Shown here: piece after piece, positions 34,611-43,623 of the stretch
Layout: each line of letters begins with the position of its first letter
Position numbering within the stretch: position 1 is the first letter of the stretch
NCBI RefSeq assembly: GCF_000698575.1
Contig: NZ_JFHD01000007.1
Span: 186,001 to 250,000 of the forward strand
Origin: Caballeronia zhejiangensis
GTDB lineage: Bacteria > Pseudomonadota > Gammaproteobacteria > Burkholderiales > Burkholderiaceae
Direction of reading: 5' to 3'
Length of the DNA stretch: 64,000 nucleotides
The notes under the pieces: model-generated
What the model was told of the DNA's origin: nothing
The model's database searches: none
The model's input: only the letters and a program-made list of their open reading frames with translations
Position numbers and translations under genes: made by a program

Positions 34611-34976
34611 ATGAAAAAACTCGCCGCGGCGCTCGCGTTGCCTGTGCTTTTCGCCGCCTGCGCCCAGTTTCATAACGAAGATGCAGGACAACCCGAAGTC
34701 GAGAAATCGTCGACGGAAAACAAGGTGAACGGCATCGTGCAGTGCATCGCCGCCGAAGCGAAAAAGCACGACGCCCAATACAAGCAGACGTCCATCCCGC
34801 AAGGCGTGATGCTCGAATTCGGCGATTCCAACGTCATCAAGGTCCGCTACGACAACGGCGAGACCACGTACCGGTACTATCCGGGGCAGCGTCATCCGTC
34901 GAACATGTGGATCGAAGGCGCGGGCAAGAAATGCGCGCCGGCGGACGCCACCGCTCACGACGAACCTCAGAAATAA
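34611..34976 (+). CDS. Small lipoprotein, 121 aa
   Basis: The ATG at 34611 follows GGGAAAG. The signal peptide ends in the lipobox LFAAC (Cys at about 17). The mature part is short and polar with a Cys pair (VQCIAAEAKK and GKKCAP) and aromatic beta segments (TTYRYYPGQRHPSNMW). I recognise no family. It sits 104 bp after the PBP and just before a 96-aa gene, so an envelope role beside the PBP is possible (inference). Confidence 0.7.
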   Translation: MKKLAAALALPVLFAACAQFHNEDAGQPEVEKSSTENKVNGIVQCIAAEAKKHDAQYKQTSIPQGVMLEFGDSNVIKVRYDNGETTYRYYPGQRHPSNMWIEGAGKKCAPADATAHDEPQK

Positions 34977-34988
34977 GCAGACAGGACC

Positions 34989-35279
34989 ATGCGCTCGACC
35001 AAAGCCATCAGCGCCGTCGAACGGCTCAAGACGCGCAGCGGCAACGCGAATTACGCGGCCATCTCGATGCCGGGCGGCTACTTCTATCTCGCCGAGCGCG
35101 CGCCCGAAGGCACGAAGAAAATCTCCGAGCCGATGCCGATGGACGACTTCGTCGCGTTCGTCAACGCCCGCGATCCGGCCAAGCCGCGCAAGGCCAGCAA
35201 GCTCGATCTCGCGATGGAAGAACAGATTGGCCGCAGCGGCAAACGCACGGCAAAAACGCCGTCCGCGAACGACGAATGA
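34989..35279 (+). CDS. Hypothetical protein, 96 aa
   Basis: 96 residues, highly charged, with no signal peptide or membrane helix. The centre (ISMPGGYFYLAERAPEG...MDDFVAFVNARDP) looks folded and the C-terminus is Lys/Arg-rich. No family is recognised. It starts 12 bp after the lipoprotein stop with CAGACAGG upstream, consistent with one transcript. Confidence 0.55.
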   Translation: MRSTKAISAVERLKTRSGNANYAAISMPGGYFYLAERAPEGTKKISEPMPMDDFVAFVNARDPAKPRKASKLDLAMEEQIGRSGKRTAKTPSANDE

Positions 35280-35552
35280 TCGGCCTGCGTCGCCCTTGCG
35301 CGACGCAACATCGAAATCCCCGCGTTGCTCTCACACCAATGTGCGATGACAGACGGAGCCATCAGGTCCGCGTTGCGTACATTTTTGTTAACGATCGAAA
35401 TCGCCGAGACAGGCAACGATCGGTCATCCGAAGAAAAGAGCAAGGGCCACCCGCTTAGCCACAAAAATATGCGCGGGTGAACGGGGTGCCTCAACGGCGC
35501 GCGTGTCCGATGTCGGGACAAGCCGTCGTATGGCCGAGAGGAAGACCAAATA

Positions 35553-35858
35553 ATGAAGAAGAAAAACGAGACCAAGGGCAGTCTCTTGCCCTCGGCGTTG
35601 GCTGACGTCGAGCTTCAGCACATCGAGCGCGCACTCGCGCAACTTCGCACGATGCACAAGCAGTCTTCCGGCACGCTCAACGTCGAATACTGGCGGGAGC
35701 GGCTCGCCGCCGTGGTCAAGGGTTACGCGCTCGTGCCGGCGCAGAAGCAACGCATCGAAGCGTTGCGCGTCGCGCTCGACACAGTCGACAGCGGTCCGCG
35801 CGACGGCTCCGGCAGCCGTAAAAGATCGACCAACAGGCTTTGGGCGAAAGCGGCCTAA
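35553..35858 (+). CDS. Hypothetical protein, 101 aa
   Basis: 101 residues preceded by GAGAGGAAG. The protein is predicted helical and basic (ALADVELQHIERALAQLRTM, then YWRERLAAVVKGYALVPAQKQRIEALRVAL), with no export signal. No named family comes to mind. A 9-bp hairpin overlaps its stop codon. It is separated from the preceding gene by 273 bp. Confidence 0.6.
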   Translation: MKKKNETKGSLLPSALADVELQHIERALAQLRTMHKQSSGTLNVEYWRERLAAVVKGYALVPAQKQRIEALRVALDTVDSGPRDGSGSRKRSTNRLWAKAA

Positions 35859-35870
35859 GAACCGCTTTCG
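35845..35870. other. Hairpin over the stop codon of the 101-aa gene
   Basis: Perfect 9-bp stem CGAAAGCGG (35845-35853) / CCGCTTTCG (35862-35870) with an 8-nt loop containing the TAA stop. No T-run follows, so it is not a standard terminator; transcript protection is more likely. Confidence 0.4.
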
Positions 35871-36047
35871 CCGCTCGCGCTGCGGCGCGAATCCCTCGTT
35901 CGCGCCCGCGTCTCGCGACGAAGCGGGCGTGCAACGGTCCTTTGAACTTCCGACGATTCACGGCACGCGCGTTTCAACGCGCCGCTTTGCCGCGTCAGGC
36001 ACCGTTCATGCTCGAAAGCTAGTCTTTCGATCATGCCGGGAATCGCC

Positions 36048-36380
36048 ATGTCCACTTTCTTTCACGACCGCGCGGGCGCATCGCGCCGGCCCTCGCCGAT
36101 GCTCGCGAACGCGATCGTCGCCAGTCTCATCGCGACGTTCAGCACGGTCGGCGTCGCGCAGATCACGAACGGCGGCGGGTCGGAGCGACAGGAAAGCCGT
36201 CAGTCGGATTCGAGCTCGCGCGCGAATCCATCGGGCTCGCCGCTGGTCGAATCGCAGAAACCGCAATCGAAGGATGCCGCGCAGGGCCGCGCCGCGACCG
36301 CCGACAAGAAGCACAAGGCCGAGGGCAGCACCGGCTTCAACAACGGCCTTTACGGCACGGGCGCGGGCAACAACAAATGA
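36048..36380 (+). CDS. Small exported hypothetical protein
   Basis: 110 residues from ATG 36048 with GGGAA six bases upstream (ATG 36033 is possible). A hydrophobic segment at about 18-37 (LANAIVASLIATFSTVGVAQ) is a signal peptide or anchor. The remainder is Ser/Gln/Lys-rich, low complexity, and ends in GFNNGLYGTGAGNNK. No family is recognised. The convergent FNT transporter gene ends 7 bp away. Confidence 0.55.
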   Translation: MSTFFHDRAGASRRPSPMLANAIVASLIATFSTVGVAQITNGGGSERQESRQSDSSSRANPSGSPLVESQKPQSKDAAQGRAATADKKHKAEGSTGFNNGLYGTGAGNNK

Positions 36381-36387
36381 TGCGCGC

Positions 36388-37245
36388 TTAGTCGCGATGC
36401 CGCTGCGGCGCGCTCGTGATCTCTGGCGCGATCGCCGCGTGATTGACGATCGCGACGAGCGACACGCCGCCAATCACATTGCCGATGAACGTCGGCACGA
36501 GGAACACGAAGAAGTAGTCGGAGATGTCCGCCGCGCCGATCATCACCGCGTAGGCCGCTTCGACCGATCCGGCGATGACGTGCGTGAGCTTGCTCACAGC
36601 GACGGTGTAGGTCACGAGCAGGATCGTGAGGAGCCGCCCCGAGCGCGCGCTCGGCAGCAGCCATACCATCAGCGCGATCAACCAGCCGGAAAACACGCCG
36701 CGAACGACGGTCACGCCGAAATCCGCGGAAAGCGGCGTCATCGCGACCTTGGCGAGCGCCTCGCTCACTTCCGGCGAAAAGACGCCGCGAATCTGCAGGA
36801 TCGCGGCGAAGATCGTCGTGCCGACCAGGTTGAAGAAAAGCACGATCGCCCAAAGGCGCAGCGCCTTGAACAACGTCGACAAATCGCGCCGCGTAAGGAC
36901 CGGCAGCACCGCCGTCAGCGTGCTTTCGGTGAAGAGCTGCTGACGTCCGAGGATCACGAAGACGAAGCCGATCGTGTAGCCGAAGCTCGATACGAGTCCC
37001 GTCCAGCGGGCCTCCGGCAGCGCGCTTTCGAGAATCGACTGGACGAGAAAGGAGAATCCCATCGACAGGCCGGCGGCGAGCGCCGACCACATCAGCGCCG
37101 CGAAGGTGCGCTCCATCGCGACTTCGCCTTCCTCGCGCACGATCTCGTGGATGACGAGCGGATGCGGTGCGGAATGCTCGGCGGCTTGCTCCTGCTCGGC
37201 GCTGTCGAGATGCGGCGAGTCGGCCCCCGCTTGCGGGTCGTTCAT
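36388..37245 (-). CDS. Formate/nitrite transporter family protein (YfdC-like)
   Basis: 285 residues with six membrane helices of the FNT fold. RRDLSTLFKALRLWAIVLFFNLVGT, the GFSFLVQSILESALP region and the C-terminal FVPTFIGNVIGGVSLVAIVNH match the YfdC branch of FNT channels. This branch is longer at the N-terminus and lacks the usual formate-channel His context, so the anion carried is unknown. GGGAG precedes the ATG at 37245. Confidence 0.83.
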   Translation of the reverse strand: MNDPQAGADSPHLDSAEQEQAAEHSAPHPLVIHEIVREEGEVAMERTFAALMWSALAAGLSMGFSFLVQSILESALPEARWTGLVSSFGYTIGFVFVILGRQQLFTESTLTAVLPVLTRRDLSTLFKALRLWAIVLFFNLVGTTIFAAILQIRGVFSPEVSEALAKVAMTPLSADFGVTVVRGVFSGWLIALMVWLLPSARSGRLLTILLVTYTVAVSKLTHVIAGSVEAAYAVMIGAADISDYFFVFLVPTFIGNVIGGVSLVAIVNHAAIAPEITSAPQRHRD

Positions 37246-37327
37246 GTTCTTTCTCCCTGAACGCCGCTCGATGCGAAATGTGGATGAGCGGCTGGCGCAT
37301 CCACGAAGCAGGAAGAATGCCCGTTGA

Positions 37328-38395
37328 TTATCTGGCGACCCCGCCGTCGAGCGATTCGTAACCGCGCCACTTGTAGATGAGCGCGGAGACGATCCAGCAC
37401 GCCGCGAACAGCGCGACGATGCCGTAGCCGAGCATCCCGAAGTGCTTGGAGAGCGACGCTGCCACGTCCCACAGTCCGCCCTTCAGCCGCAGCCGGTCCG
37501 CGATCAGCCCGAGCGCCTCGATGCCGCCGATCAGCACGGCAATCAGCACCGAGACGAGCGTCACGGTGAGGTTGTAGTAGAGCTTGCGGATCGGCTTCAT
37601 GAAGGCCCAGCCGTAGGCGCCGGTCATCAGCAGGCTGTCGGCGGTGTCGATGAGCGACATGCCCGCCGTGAACAGCATCGGGAACACGAGAATCGACCAC
37701 ACCGGCATGCCGCGCGCCGCTTCGGCCGCCGCGATGCCCATCAACCCGATTTCGGTCGCCGTGTCGAAGCCGAGGCCGAACAGAAAGCCGAGCGGATACA
37801 TGTGCCAGCTCTTGCCGATCAGCCTGAAAAGCGGACGGGCGATGCGCGCAAGCGGACCGCCGCCGACCGTGAGCATGTCTATGTCGTCGTCGCGGCAGGT
37901 TTCGCCGCGCCGCACGCGACGGAACGCGCGCCATACGCCGCGCAGCACGAACAGGTTCATCGCCGCGATCGCGAACAAAAAGAGCGACGACACCGACGTG
38001 CCGATGATTCCGCCGATCTCGCGGTACTCGGCGAACCGGCCGTGCACGGCCATCGCCGTCGCGGCGATGAGCGCGGTGGCGGCGATGACGATCGTCGAAT
38101 GTCCGAGCGAAAAGAAGAAGCCGGCGAAGTGCGGCCGCTTGCCTTCGTGCATCAGCTTGCGCGTGACGTTGTCGATGGCGGCGATATGGTCGGCATCGAC
38201 CGCATGGCGCAGCCCGAGCGAATACGCGAGCAACGACGTGCCGAGCAGCAGCGGATAGTGACGGAACGCGACCAACGCCCAGAGCCATGCGAGCACGTTG
38301 AACGCGATCAGCCCGCCGATGAGCCGCGCGGATTTGCGCGGCAGGTTGCGATGCGCCTGATGCGGCGCGGAAGCGGGCTCGATCGGTTCGGACAT
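37328..38395 (-). CDS. Nickel/cobalt transporter, HoxN/NixA family
   Basis: 355 residues from the ATG at 38395; a TTG 30 bp upstream is weaker. About eight membrane helices carry the NiCoT signature RHAVDADHIAAIDN in helix 2, GFFFSLGHSTIV and LGFLFGLGFDTATEIGLM. These His/Asp residues bind and select Ni2+ or Co2+. It gives high-affinity uptake for metalloenzymes such as urease, hydrogenase or B12 enzymes; no such gene is in the window. Confidence 0.92.
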   Translation of the reverse strand: MSEPIEPASAPHQAHRNLPRKSARLIGGLIAFNVLAWLWALVAFRHYPLLLGTSLLAYSLGLRHAVDADHIAAIDNVTRKLMHEGKRPHFAGFFFSLGHSTIVIAATALIAATAMAVHGRFAEYREIGGIIGTSVSSLFLFAIAAMNLFVLRGVWRAFRRVRRGETCRDDDIDMLTVGGGPLARIARPLFRLIGKSWHMYPLGFLFGLGFDTATEIGLMGIAAAEAARGMPVWSILVFPMLFTAGMSLIDTADSLLMTGAYGWAFMKPIRKLYYNLTVTLVSVLIAVLIGGIEALGLIADRLRLKGGLWDVAASLSKHFGMLGYGIVALFAACWIVSALIYKWRGYESLDGGVAR

Positions 38396-38560
38396 ATGCG
38401 CGCGCTTGCGAGGATGAAGGGACAAAGCATAACGTGCGCCGATGCATGGTCAAAAATCGGATGCATATTGCGTCGAATGCGAAATCCTTAGCCGGATTCC
38501 TTGGTTGGGAGGCGTGCGACGCGCCGCTACCATGGCCCTTCGCCATTTTCGACGTCCGCC

Positions 38561-39565
38561 ATGCCCCGCTATCTCGACGACGCCCAACGCCAGGAACTCC
38601 AACGCCAGCGCGAAACCTGGCGCTGGCGCAGCGAATGGCCGACGTGGGCGGTCGCCGTCGCGATCTACGGCGGATGGTTCGGCGTCGCGCTCAACGCGCG
38701 CGCGATCGGGCTGGTTCCGGCCGTCGCGCTGCTCGCGGTGCTGTCGTGCTGGTATATGTCCCTGCAGCACGAGCTGATGCACGGTCATCCGACGCGCTGG
38801 CCGCTCGTCAACATGCTTATCGGCATCGCCCCGCTCGCGGTATGGTTTCCGTATGAGGTGTATCGCGAGTCGCATCTGCGGCATCACGACGACGCGCATC
38901 TGACCGAGCCGGGACGCGATCCCGAGAGCTATTACGTGACGCCCGAACAGTGGGCGAGCGCGGGTCCCGTCCTGCGCGCCGCGCTCGCCGCGCGCAATAC
39001 CTTCGCGGGCCGGATGCTCGTCGGGCCGTGGTTCTCGATCGCGGCATCGTGGCGCGAGGCGGCGCAGGCCGTCGTCGAGCGGCACTGGAAAATCGTCGCG
39101 AGCTGGATCGTGCATCTCGCGTCGCTCGTGCTGCTCGCGAGCTGGCTCGACACGCGATGCGGCATTCCGTGGCGCGCCTTCGTGTTCGGTGTCGGCTATG
39201 CGTCGCTCGCGCTGGCGTCGATTCGCTCGTTTCAGGAGCATCGCGCGGCGGAGAGCCATAGCGAACGCACGGTCGTCAACGAGGCTGCGTGGCCGTGGCG
39301 ACTGCTCTTTCTCAACAATAACTTTCACGCCGTGCATCACGATCTGCCGGGCGTGCCGTGGTTCGCGCTCGGGCGGATCTATGCGCGGCGGCGCGATGCC
39401 TATCGCGCGAGCAACGGCGGTTTCGTCGTGCGCGGATACGGCGAATGGGCGAGCCGTCACGCGTTCGCGCAGGCTGCTGAACCGGTGCATCCGCTCGCCG
39501 CGCCGGACGCATCTGCCGATCGACGCCGCGACGCGCGCCGCGAACCCGCGCGTCTCGCGAGCTGA
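38561..39565 (+). CDS. Membrane fatty acid desaturase/hydroxylase
   Basis: 334 residues from ATG 38561 (an in-frame GTG further up is unlikely). The three histidine boxes of the membrane desaturase family are complete: HELMHGH, HLRHHDDAH and NNNFHAVHHDLP. Four hydrophobic segments surround them. The di-iron centre would desaturate or hydroxylate an acyl chain or a carotenoid-like lipid; the substrate is unknown. It is divergent from the nickel transporter. Confidence 0.87.
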   Translation: MPRYLDDAQRQELQRQRETWRWRSEWPTWAVAVAIYGGWFGVALNARAIGLVPAVALLAVLSCWYMSLQHELMHGHPTRWPLVNMLIGIAPLAVWFPYEVYRESHLRHHDDAHLTEPGRDPESYYVTPEQWASAGPVLRAALAARNTFAGRMLVGPWFSIAASWREAAQAVVERHWKIVASWIVHLASLVLLASWLDTRCGIPWRAFVFGVGYASLALASIRSFQEHRAAESHSERTVVNEAAWPWRLLFLNNNFHAVHHDLPGVPWFALGRIYARRRDAYRASNGGFVVRGYGEWASRHAFAQAAEPVHPLAAPDASADRRRDARREPARLAS

Positions 39566-39590
39566 CGCCTCCCACGGTACGATTCGCGTC

Positions 39591-40403
39591 ATGCACTGGA
39601 TCGCCGCCCTGCCGATGTACAACGTCGCGCCCGCGCTCGCCGCGGATTGGCGCACGCTGCTCGAACGTGTCCGCGAGCAGCTCGCGGACTGGCTACGCGC
39701 ACGCGGCGATACGCTCGAGATCGTCGATCCCGGTGCGGATCTCACCGCGTTCTGGCTGCGCGACGACGTGTTGTTGTCGCAAACCTGCGGCTATCCGCTC
39801 GTGCATGCGCTCGCGAATCGCGTGCAAGTCGTAGGCGCGCCCGATTTCAACGCGCCCGGCTGCGAAACCGGCGCTTATCGCAGCGTGATCGTCATCGGGG
39901 CGCGTGTCGGCGCGCAATCGGTCGAAGACTGCCGAAACCTGCACGCAGCCTACAACGACGACGATTCCAACAGCGGCATGAACCTTTTCCGACACGCCGT
40001 CGCTCCTTACGCGAACGACGGGCGCTTTTTCGCGTCGGTGACGAAAACCGGCGCGCATCTCGCGTCGCTCGCCGCAATCGCCGAAGCGCGCGCTGACATC
40101 GCCGCGATCGACTGCGTCACGTTCGCGTTTGCGCAGGCGCATCTGCCCGAATTGACGGCGGGCGTGCGCGTGCTCGACGTGACCGCCAGCGCGAGCGCGC
40201 TGCCGTTCATCGCGTCGCTGCGCGTGCCGCCGGATTCCATCGACGCAATCCTCGACGCCCTCGCCGATGCACTCGCGGACGACCCCGCGCTCGCCGCACG
40301 GCTGAGGCTCAAAGGCATCGTCAGACGCACACAGACGGACTACGCGGCCATTCTCGACTACGAGCGCGAGGCCATCGAGCGCGGCTATCCTCGCCTCGCC
40401 TGA
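39591..40403 (+). CDS. PhnD-like substrate-binding domain protein without signal peptide
   Basis: 270 residues resembling the phosphate/phosphonate-binding (PhnD) periplasmic-binding fold: LIVD-type first strand, DVLLSQTCGYPL, the domain-linking segment YNDDDSNSGMNLFRHAVAP and ADIAAIDCVTFAFA. No export signal is seen and no transporter genes adjoin, so it may be cytoplasmic or a stray binding protein. It lies between a desaturase and a luciferase-like enzyme. Confidence 0.75.
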   Translation: MHWIAALPMYNVAPALAADWRTLLERVREQLADWLRARGDTLEIVDPGADLTAFWLRDDVLLSQTCGYPLVHALANRVQVVGAPDFNAPGCETGAYRSVIVIGARVGAQSVEDCRNLHAAYNDDDSNSGMNLFRHAVAPYANDGRFFASVTKTGAHLASLAAIAEARADIAAIDCVTFAFAQAHLPELTAGVRVLDVTASASALPFIASLRVPPDSIDAILDALADALADDPALAARLRLKGIVRRTQTDYAAILDYEREAIERGYPRLA

Positions 40404-40526
40404 CACTTCGCCCCACGGTGCATTCCGGCAGATTCCGCGGACTTTCGGCACAATCGGTCTTTTCAGCGCGTGAAACCAGCGCGATGCCGGATGCATCGCG
40501 ATCCGTCACGCTTTCGGAAAGCCGCA

Positions 40527-41522
40527 ATGATCCCCTTCTCGCTACTCGACCTTTCCCCGGTTCCGCTCGGCTCGACGCCGGCCGACGCCTTCGCCCATTC
40601 GCTCGATCTCGCCCAGCACGCCGAGCGCTGGGGTTATCTGCGCTACTGGCTCGCCGAGCACCACAACATGACGGGCATCGCCAGCGCGGCGACCGCCGTC
40701 GTGATCGGCCATATCGCGGCGGGCACGAAGACGATTCGCGTCGGCTCGGGCGGCATCATGCTGCCGAATCACGCGCCGCTCGTGATCGCCGAGCAGTTCG
40801 GCACGCTGGCTTCGCTGTTTCCGGGACGCATCGATCTCGGACTCGGACGCGCACCCGGCACCGACCAGACCACGGCGCGAGCGCTGCGCCGCGACCTGCA
40901 CGGCAGCGCCGAATCGTTTCCCGATGACGTCGTCGAATTGCAGCGCTACTTCGCCGATCCGGTCGAAGGCCAGCGCGTGCGCGCGGTGCCCGGCGCCGGC
41001 CTGAACGTGCCGATCTGGCTGCTCGGCTCGTCGCTGTTCTCGGCGCAACTCGCGGCCGCGCTCGGGCTGCCGTTCGCGTTCGCGTCGCATTTCGCGCCGG
41101 ATTATCTGCTGACCGCGCTCGAGGTCTATCGCAAGCAATTCCGCCCTTCCGCGACGCTGCAAAAGCCCTACGCGATGGTCGGCGTGAACGTGTTCGCCGC
41201 CGATACCGCCGATGAAGCACGCTTTCACTTCACGTCGCTGCAGCAGCAGTTCATCAATCTGCGGCGCGGCACGCCCGGACAATTGCCGCCGCCGGTCGAG
41301 TCGATCGCGTGGAGCGACGCCGAGCGCGCGGGCGTCGAGCATTCGCTCGCGTGTTCGGTCGTCGGCGCGCCCGCCGATGTCGAAGCCGGGCTGCGCTCGG
41401 TCATCGATCAGACGCAGGCCGACGAGCTGATCGTCACCGCGCAGATCTTCGATCACAAGGCGCGTCTGCGCTCGTTCGAGCTCACGAGCCAGGCGCGCGA
41501 CGCGATCGGCGCGAGCGCCTGA
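40527..41522 (+). CDS. Luciferase-like flavin monooxygenase (LLM class)
   Basis: 331 residues from the ATG at 40527, which follows GGAAAG. The TIM-barrel LLM signatures are [38 protein letters not shown] and [13 protein letters not shown]. It is a member of the alkane/ketone-monooxygenase group using FMNH2 or F420-like cofactor. The substrate is unknown, and no flavin reductase gene is adjacent. Confidence 0.9.
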   Translation: MIPFSLLDLSPVPLGSTPADAFAHSLDLAQHAERWGYLRYWLAEHHNMTGIASAATAVVIGHIAAGTKTIRVGSGGIMLPNHAPLVIAEQFGTLASLFPGRIDLGLGRAPGTDQTTARALRRDLHGSAESFPDDVVELQRYFADPVEGQRVRAVPGAGLNVPIWLLGSSLFSAQLAAALGLPFAFASHFAPDYLLTALEVYRKQFRPSATLQKPYAMVGVNVFAADTADEARFHFTSLQQQFINLRRGTPGQLPPPVESIAWSDAERAGVEHSLACSVVGAPADVEAGLRSVIDQTQADELIVTAQIFDHKARLRSFELTSQARDAIGASA

Positions 41523-41757
41523 ACCATCGGCCTGAGCAGAGAAAATTAGGGGTCGCAAGGCTTCGACGGGTCTCCCGCTTTACGCGCGCGCTTTTGACAG
41601 GCAATAATGAGATACCGGAGGACGGCGCGGGCCGCGCCATCCTTCGCGTCCGCTTCACTTGCCAAGTTGAAACTCCGCATGGCGCGCCCGATATTCGTGC
41701 ATGCCGGTGTTCGGCGCGGCGACACAACAACAACGACGTCGCAAGACGGGAGGAAGA

Positions 41758-42009
41758 ATGTCGATGCCGAGAAGCGCCGCCACTGGCGCCATGACGCTCC
41801 TGACGGAATACGACGATGCCAGCGGACAGGAAGTGCGTTCGCTGCGCCTCGAACCGGCAGCGGACGGCAAAGCCGTACTGCTGATTGAAATCGACGAGCG
41901 CAAACCCGGCATTCACCGCGAAGTGCGTTATGAAATTACGCCCGCGGAGCTGATTGCCGCCATTCGCGCGCACGGTGCCGAATTACCTGGGGAACAACAC
42001 AGTCGTTAA
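41758..42009 (+). CDS. Hypothetical protein, 83 aa
   Basis: 83 residues from ATG 41758 behind GGGAGGAAG. It reads as a small compact alpha+beta domain (LLTEYDDASGQEVRSLRLEP, KAVLLIEIDER, YEITPAELIAAIRAHG) without export signal. Burkholderiaceae-type conserved unknown; I assign no function. A GTG/ATG-rich upstream stretch in frame is not convincing. Confidence 0.6.
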   Translation: MSMPRSAATGAMTLLTEYDDASGQEVRSLRLEPAADGKAVLLIEIDERKPGIHREVRYEITPAELIAAIRAHGAELPGEQHSR

Positions 42010-42373
42010 AACGTTTTAATAGTTGCCATCGGCAGCATACAATAGAGTTAGCGAGGTTTCGGCCGCCATGCGGAATTGGCGGAGCGGCTTCGCCATCGGT
42101 TCGTGGCTCCCCACGTGACGTTCCGCGCGCTTCCCGTTCGCGCGTCCGTCACGGCGATGCTCGGGCGGGCGAACGTTCGCATTGGTGGCAATGCACACAT
42201 TAAAGGCAGAGTCATCGCGCGAATTAATAGGCGTGCGGTAATACACTAATTGACGCGTGCCATGCGCTGCGTCACGCTTCATAAAACACATATATTCAAG
42301 TCATCGAACCGCCCCGGTCCGCGCGGGGTTTCGGTTCGTCCTCTGAAAATCAAAAAGCTGAATCAGGAAAGCC
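42010..42373. other. Intergenic region ahead of the H-NS-like gene
   Basis: 364 bp, distinctly A+T-richer near both ends. A TACAAT -10-like hexamer lies at 42038 with a poor -35, and TTGACG occurs at 42249 without a matching -10. The ribosome site CAGGAAA is just upstream of GTG 42374. No gene is convincing; A+T-rich tracts here could be self-binding sites of the nucleoid protein. Confidence 0.45.
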
Positions 42374-42706
42374 GTGGACGAAAGAAAGCGAGACAGCATC
42401 ATTGCGTATTTGCGCAGCCGAATGGCTGAGTTCGGCATTTCGGAAAGAGCGTTGGCCGAAGCATTGGCCGAAGCGCCGGCGGAGAATCCGCCGCCGCCCT
42501 CCTTCACCAAGACCAACGGAACTCATGGCGCACCCAAGGCAAAGCGGCCGATGCCGCAATTGCCCCTGATACCGCATTCGTCGGATGCCGGGGCGCCGAT
42601 ATTCCGAAACGCGAGCGGCGATACGTGGGACGGCATCGGCGATATGCCCGAGTGGCTCAAGCGTGCGGTGCACGCCGGGCAGGACATCGAGTTTTATCGC
42701 GTTTGA
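42374..42706 (+). CDS. H-NS-family nucleoid protein, C-terminal DNA-binding type
   Basis: 110 residues from GTG 42374. The N-terminal half is a short helical oligomerisation segment (RDSIIAYLRSRMAEFGISERALAEALAEAP), then a Pro-rich linker. The C-terminus has the H-NS-like pattern FRNASGDTWDGIGDMPEWLKRAV with W.G.G..P.WL. The linker carries basic residues (PKAKRPMPQ) that may contact the A+T-rich minor groove. It would silence A+T-rich, foreign DNA, and it sits 1.8 kb from a lower-G+C island. Confidence 0.7.
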   Translation: MDERKRDSIIAYLRSRMAEFGISERALAEALAEAPAENPPPPSFTKTNGTHGAPKAKRPMPQLPLIPHSSDAGAPIFRNASGDTWDGIGDMPEWLKRAVHAGQDIEFYRV

Positions 42707-43169
42707 GCGTCGTCGGCACATTGCCGAGGCAGGCCGCGCCTCGCTGGCGGCGGTTCGCGCGCGTCCTTTGAAACGCAGACCCGGTACATTGCGCCCAGCG
42801 CGCTCGCCGGTCGCGTTTTCGCTGCTCATAGGCAGCGTTCATAGGCAATTCACAGGGATTTATCAAGCCCAAAAAATTTTCGCCGATGGTTGCCCATCGA
42901 GCCTGAAAACGTTTATTGATACTTCTCTGTAAGTCGGCTCCTATTCGAGCCACGCATCGGCCTGACGTCAAGCACGCCCGATCAAGTCCCGCCGTCTCCA
43001 TTCGACCAGGGGGCACGCATGAACGCATACGGACGCCGCAACGTTGCACCCGCCGCTCGCCGGCATCGACCGACACAGGAACGCGCGCGAGGCACCGGCT
43101 CGGGTTCGCACAGTGGCGCCTGACGTCCCGGTCAACCGAAGTAATCCTAACGATCGAGCGGCGCGCGCC
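42707..43169. other. Intergenic region before the HTH protein
   Basis: 463 bp. The centre holds an A+T-rich stretch with a close direct repeat (TCATAGGCA twice, 16 bp apart near 42827) but no clear promoter. A short ORF (34 aa, 43020-43124) has a GGGGG purine run upstream but no recognisable product. I see nothing else in it. Confidence 0.4.
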
Positions 43170-43574
43170 ATGCTCTCCCGTCCCGACACACTGCCGAGCG
43201 TCGTGCGGCGCATGACGGCCGGACGCATGCTGCTCGGTGGCGCGTCGGTCGAGGCGGTGGCCGAGGCGCTGCATCTTTCCTTGCAAACGGTGCGGCGTTA
43301 CAAGGCGATCGTCGACGAAGGCGGCCTCGACGCGCTCGGCAAGATGGGCGTGGGCGGGCGCGCGTCGGTGCTGGATCGCGAGGCGCTCGACTGGATCGCC
43401 GCCGCGCTGCGTGGGCCCGCGCGCGCGCATGGTTTCGAGAGCGATACGTGGACCAATGCGCGTCTGCGCGAACTGATCGAGCGGCGCTACGGCGTGCGTT
43501 ACTCGCGCGTCTATATCTGGCAGATCGCGACGAACCTCGGGCTCGGACATTTGCTGTCGAAGTCGCGCCGCTGA
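43170..43574 (+). CDS. IS630-type winged helix-turn-helix protein without DDE domain
   Basis: 134 residues from the ATG at 43170. They match the N-terminal DNA-binding half of IS630/Tc1-type transposases: VVRRMTAGRMLLGGASVEAVAEALHLSLQTVRRYKAIVDEGGLDAL and RAHGFESDTWTNARLRELIERRYGVRYSRVYIWQIA. The catalytic DDE domain is missing because the reading frame ends right after this part. It may be a domesticated DNA-binding protein or a truncated transposase beside the lower-G+C island. Confidence 0.7.
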   Translation: MLSRPDTLPSVVRRMTAGRMLLGGASVEAVAEALHLSLQTVRRYKAIVDEGGLDALGKMGVGGRASVLDREALDWIAAALRGPARAHGFESDTWTNARLRELIERRYGVRYSRVYIWQIATNLGLGHLLSKSRR

Positions 43575-43623
43575 GCGCGTTCCGCAAGTTGACTGAAGCA
43601 ACACGAACATAAGGAGGCACGGC

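Noticed and set aside
42016-42291. 91-codon minus-strand ORF before the H-NS-like gene
   Set aside because: No ribosome site and no recognisable fold; it probably reads through regulatory DNA.
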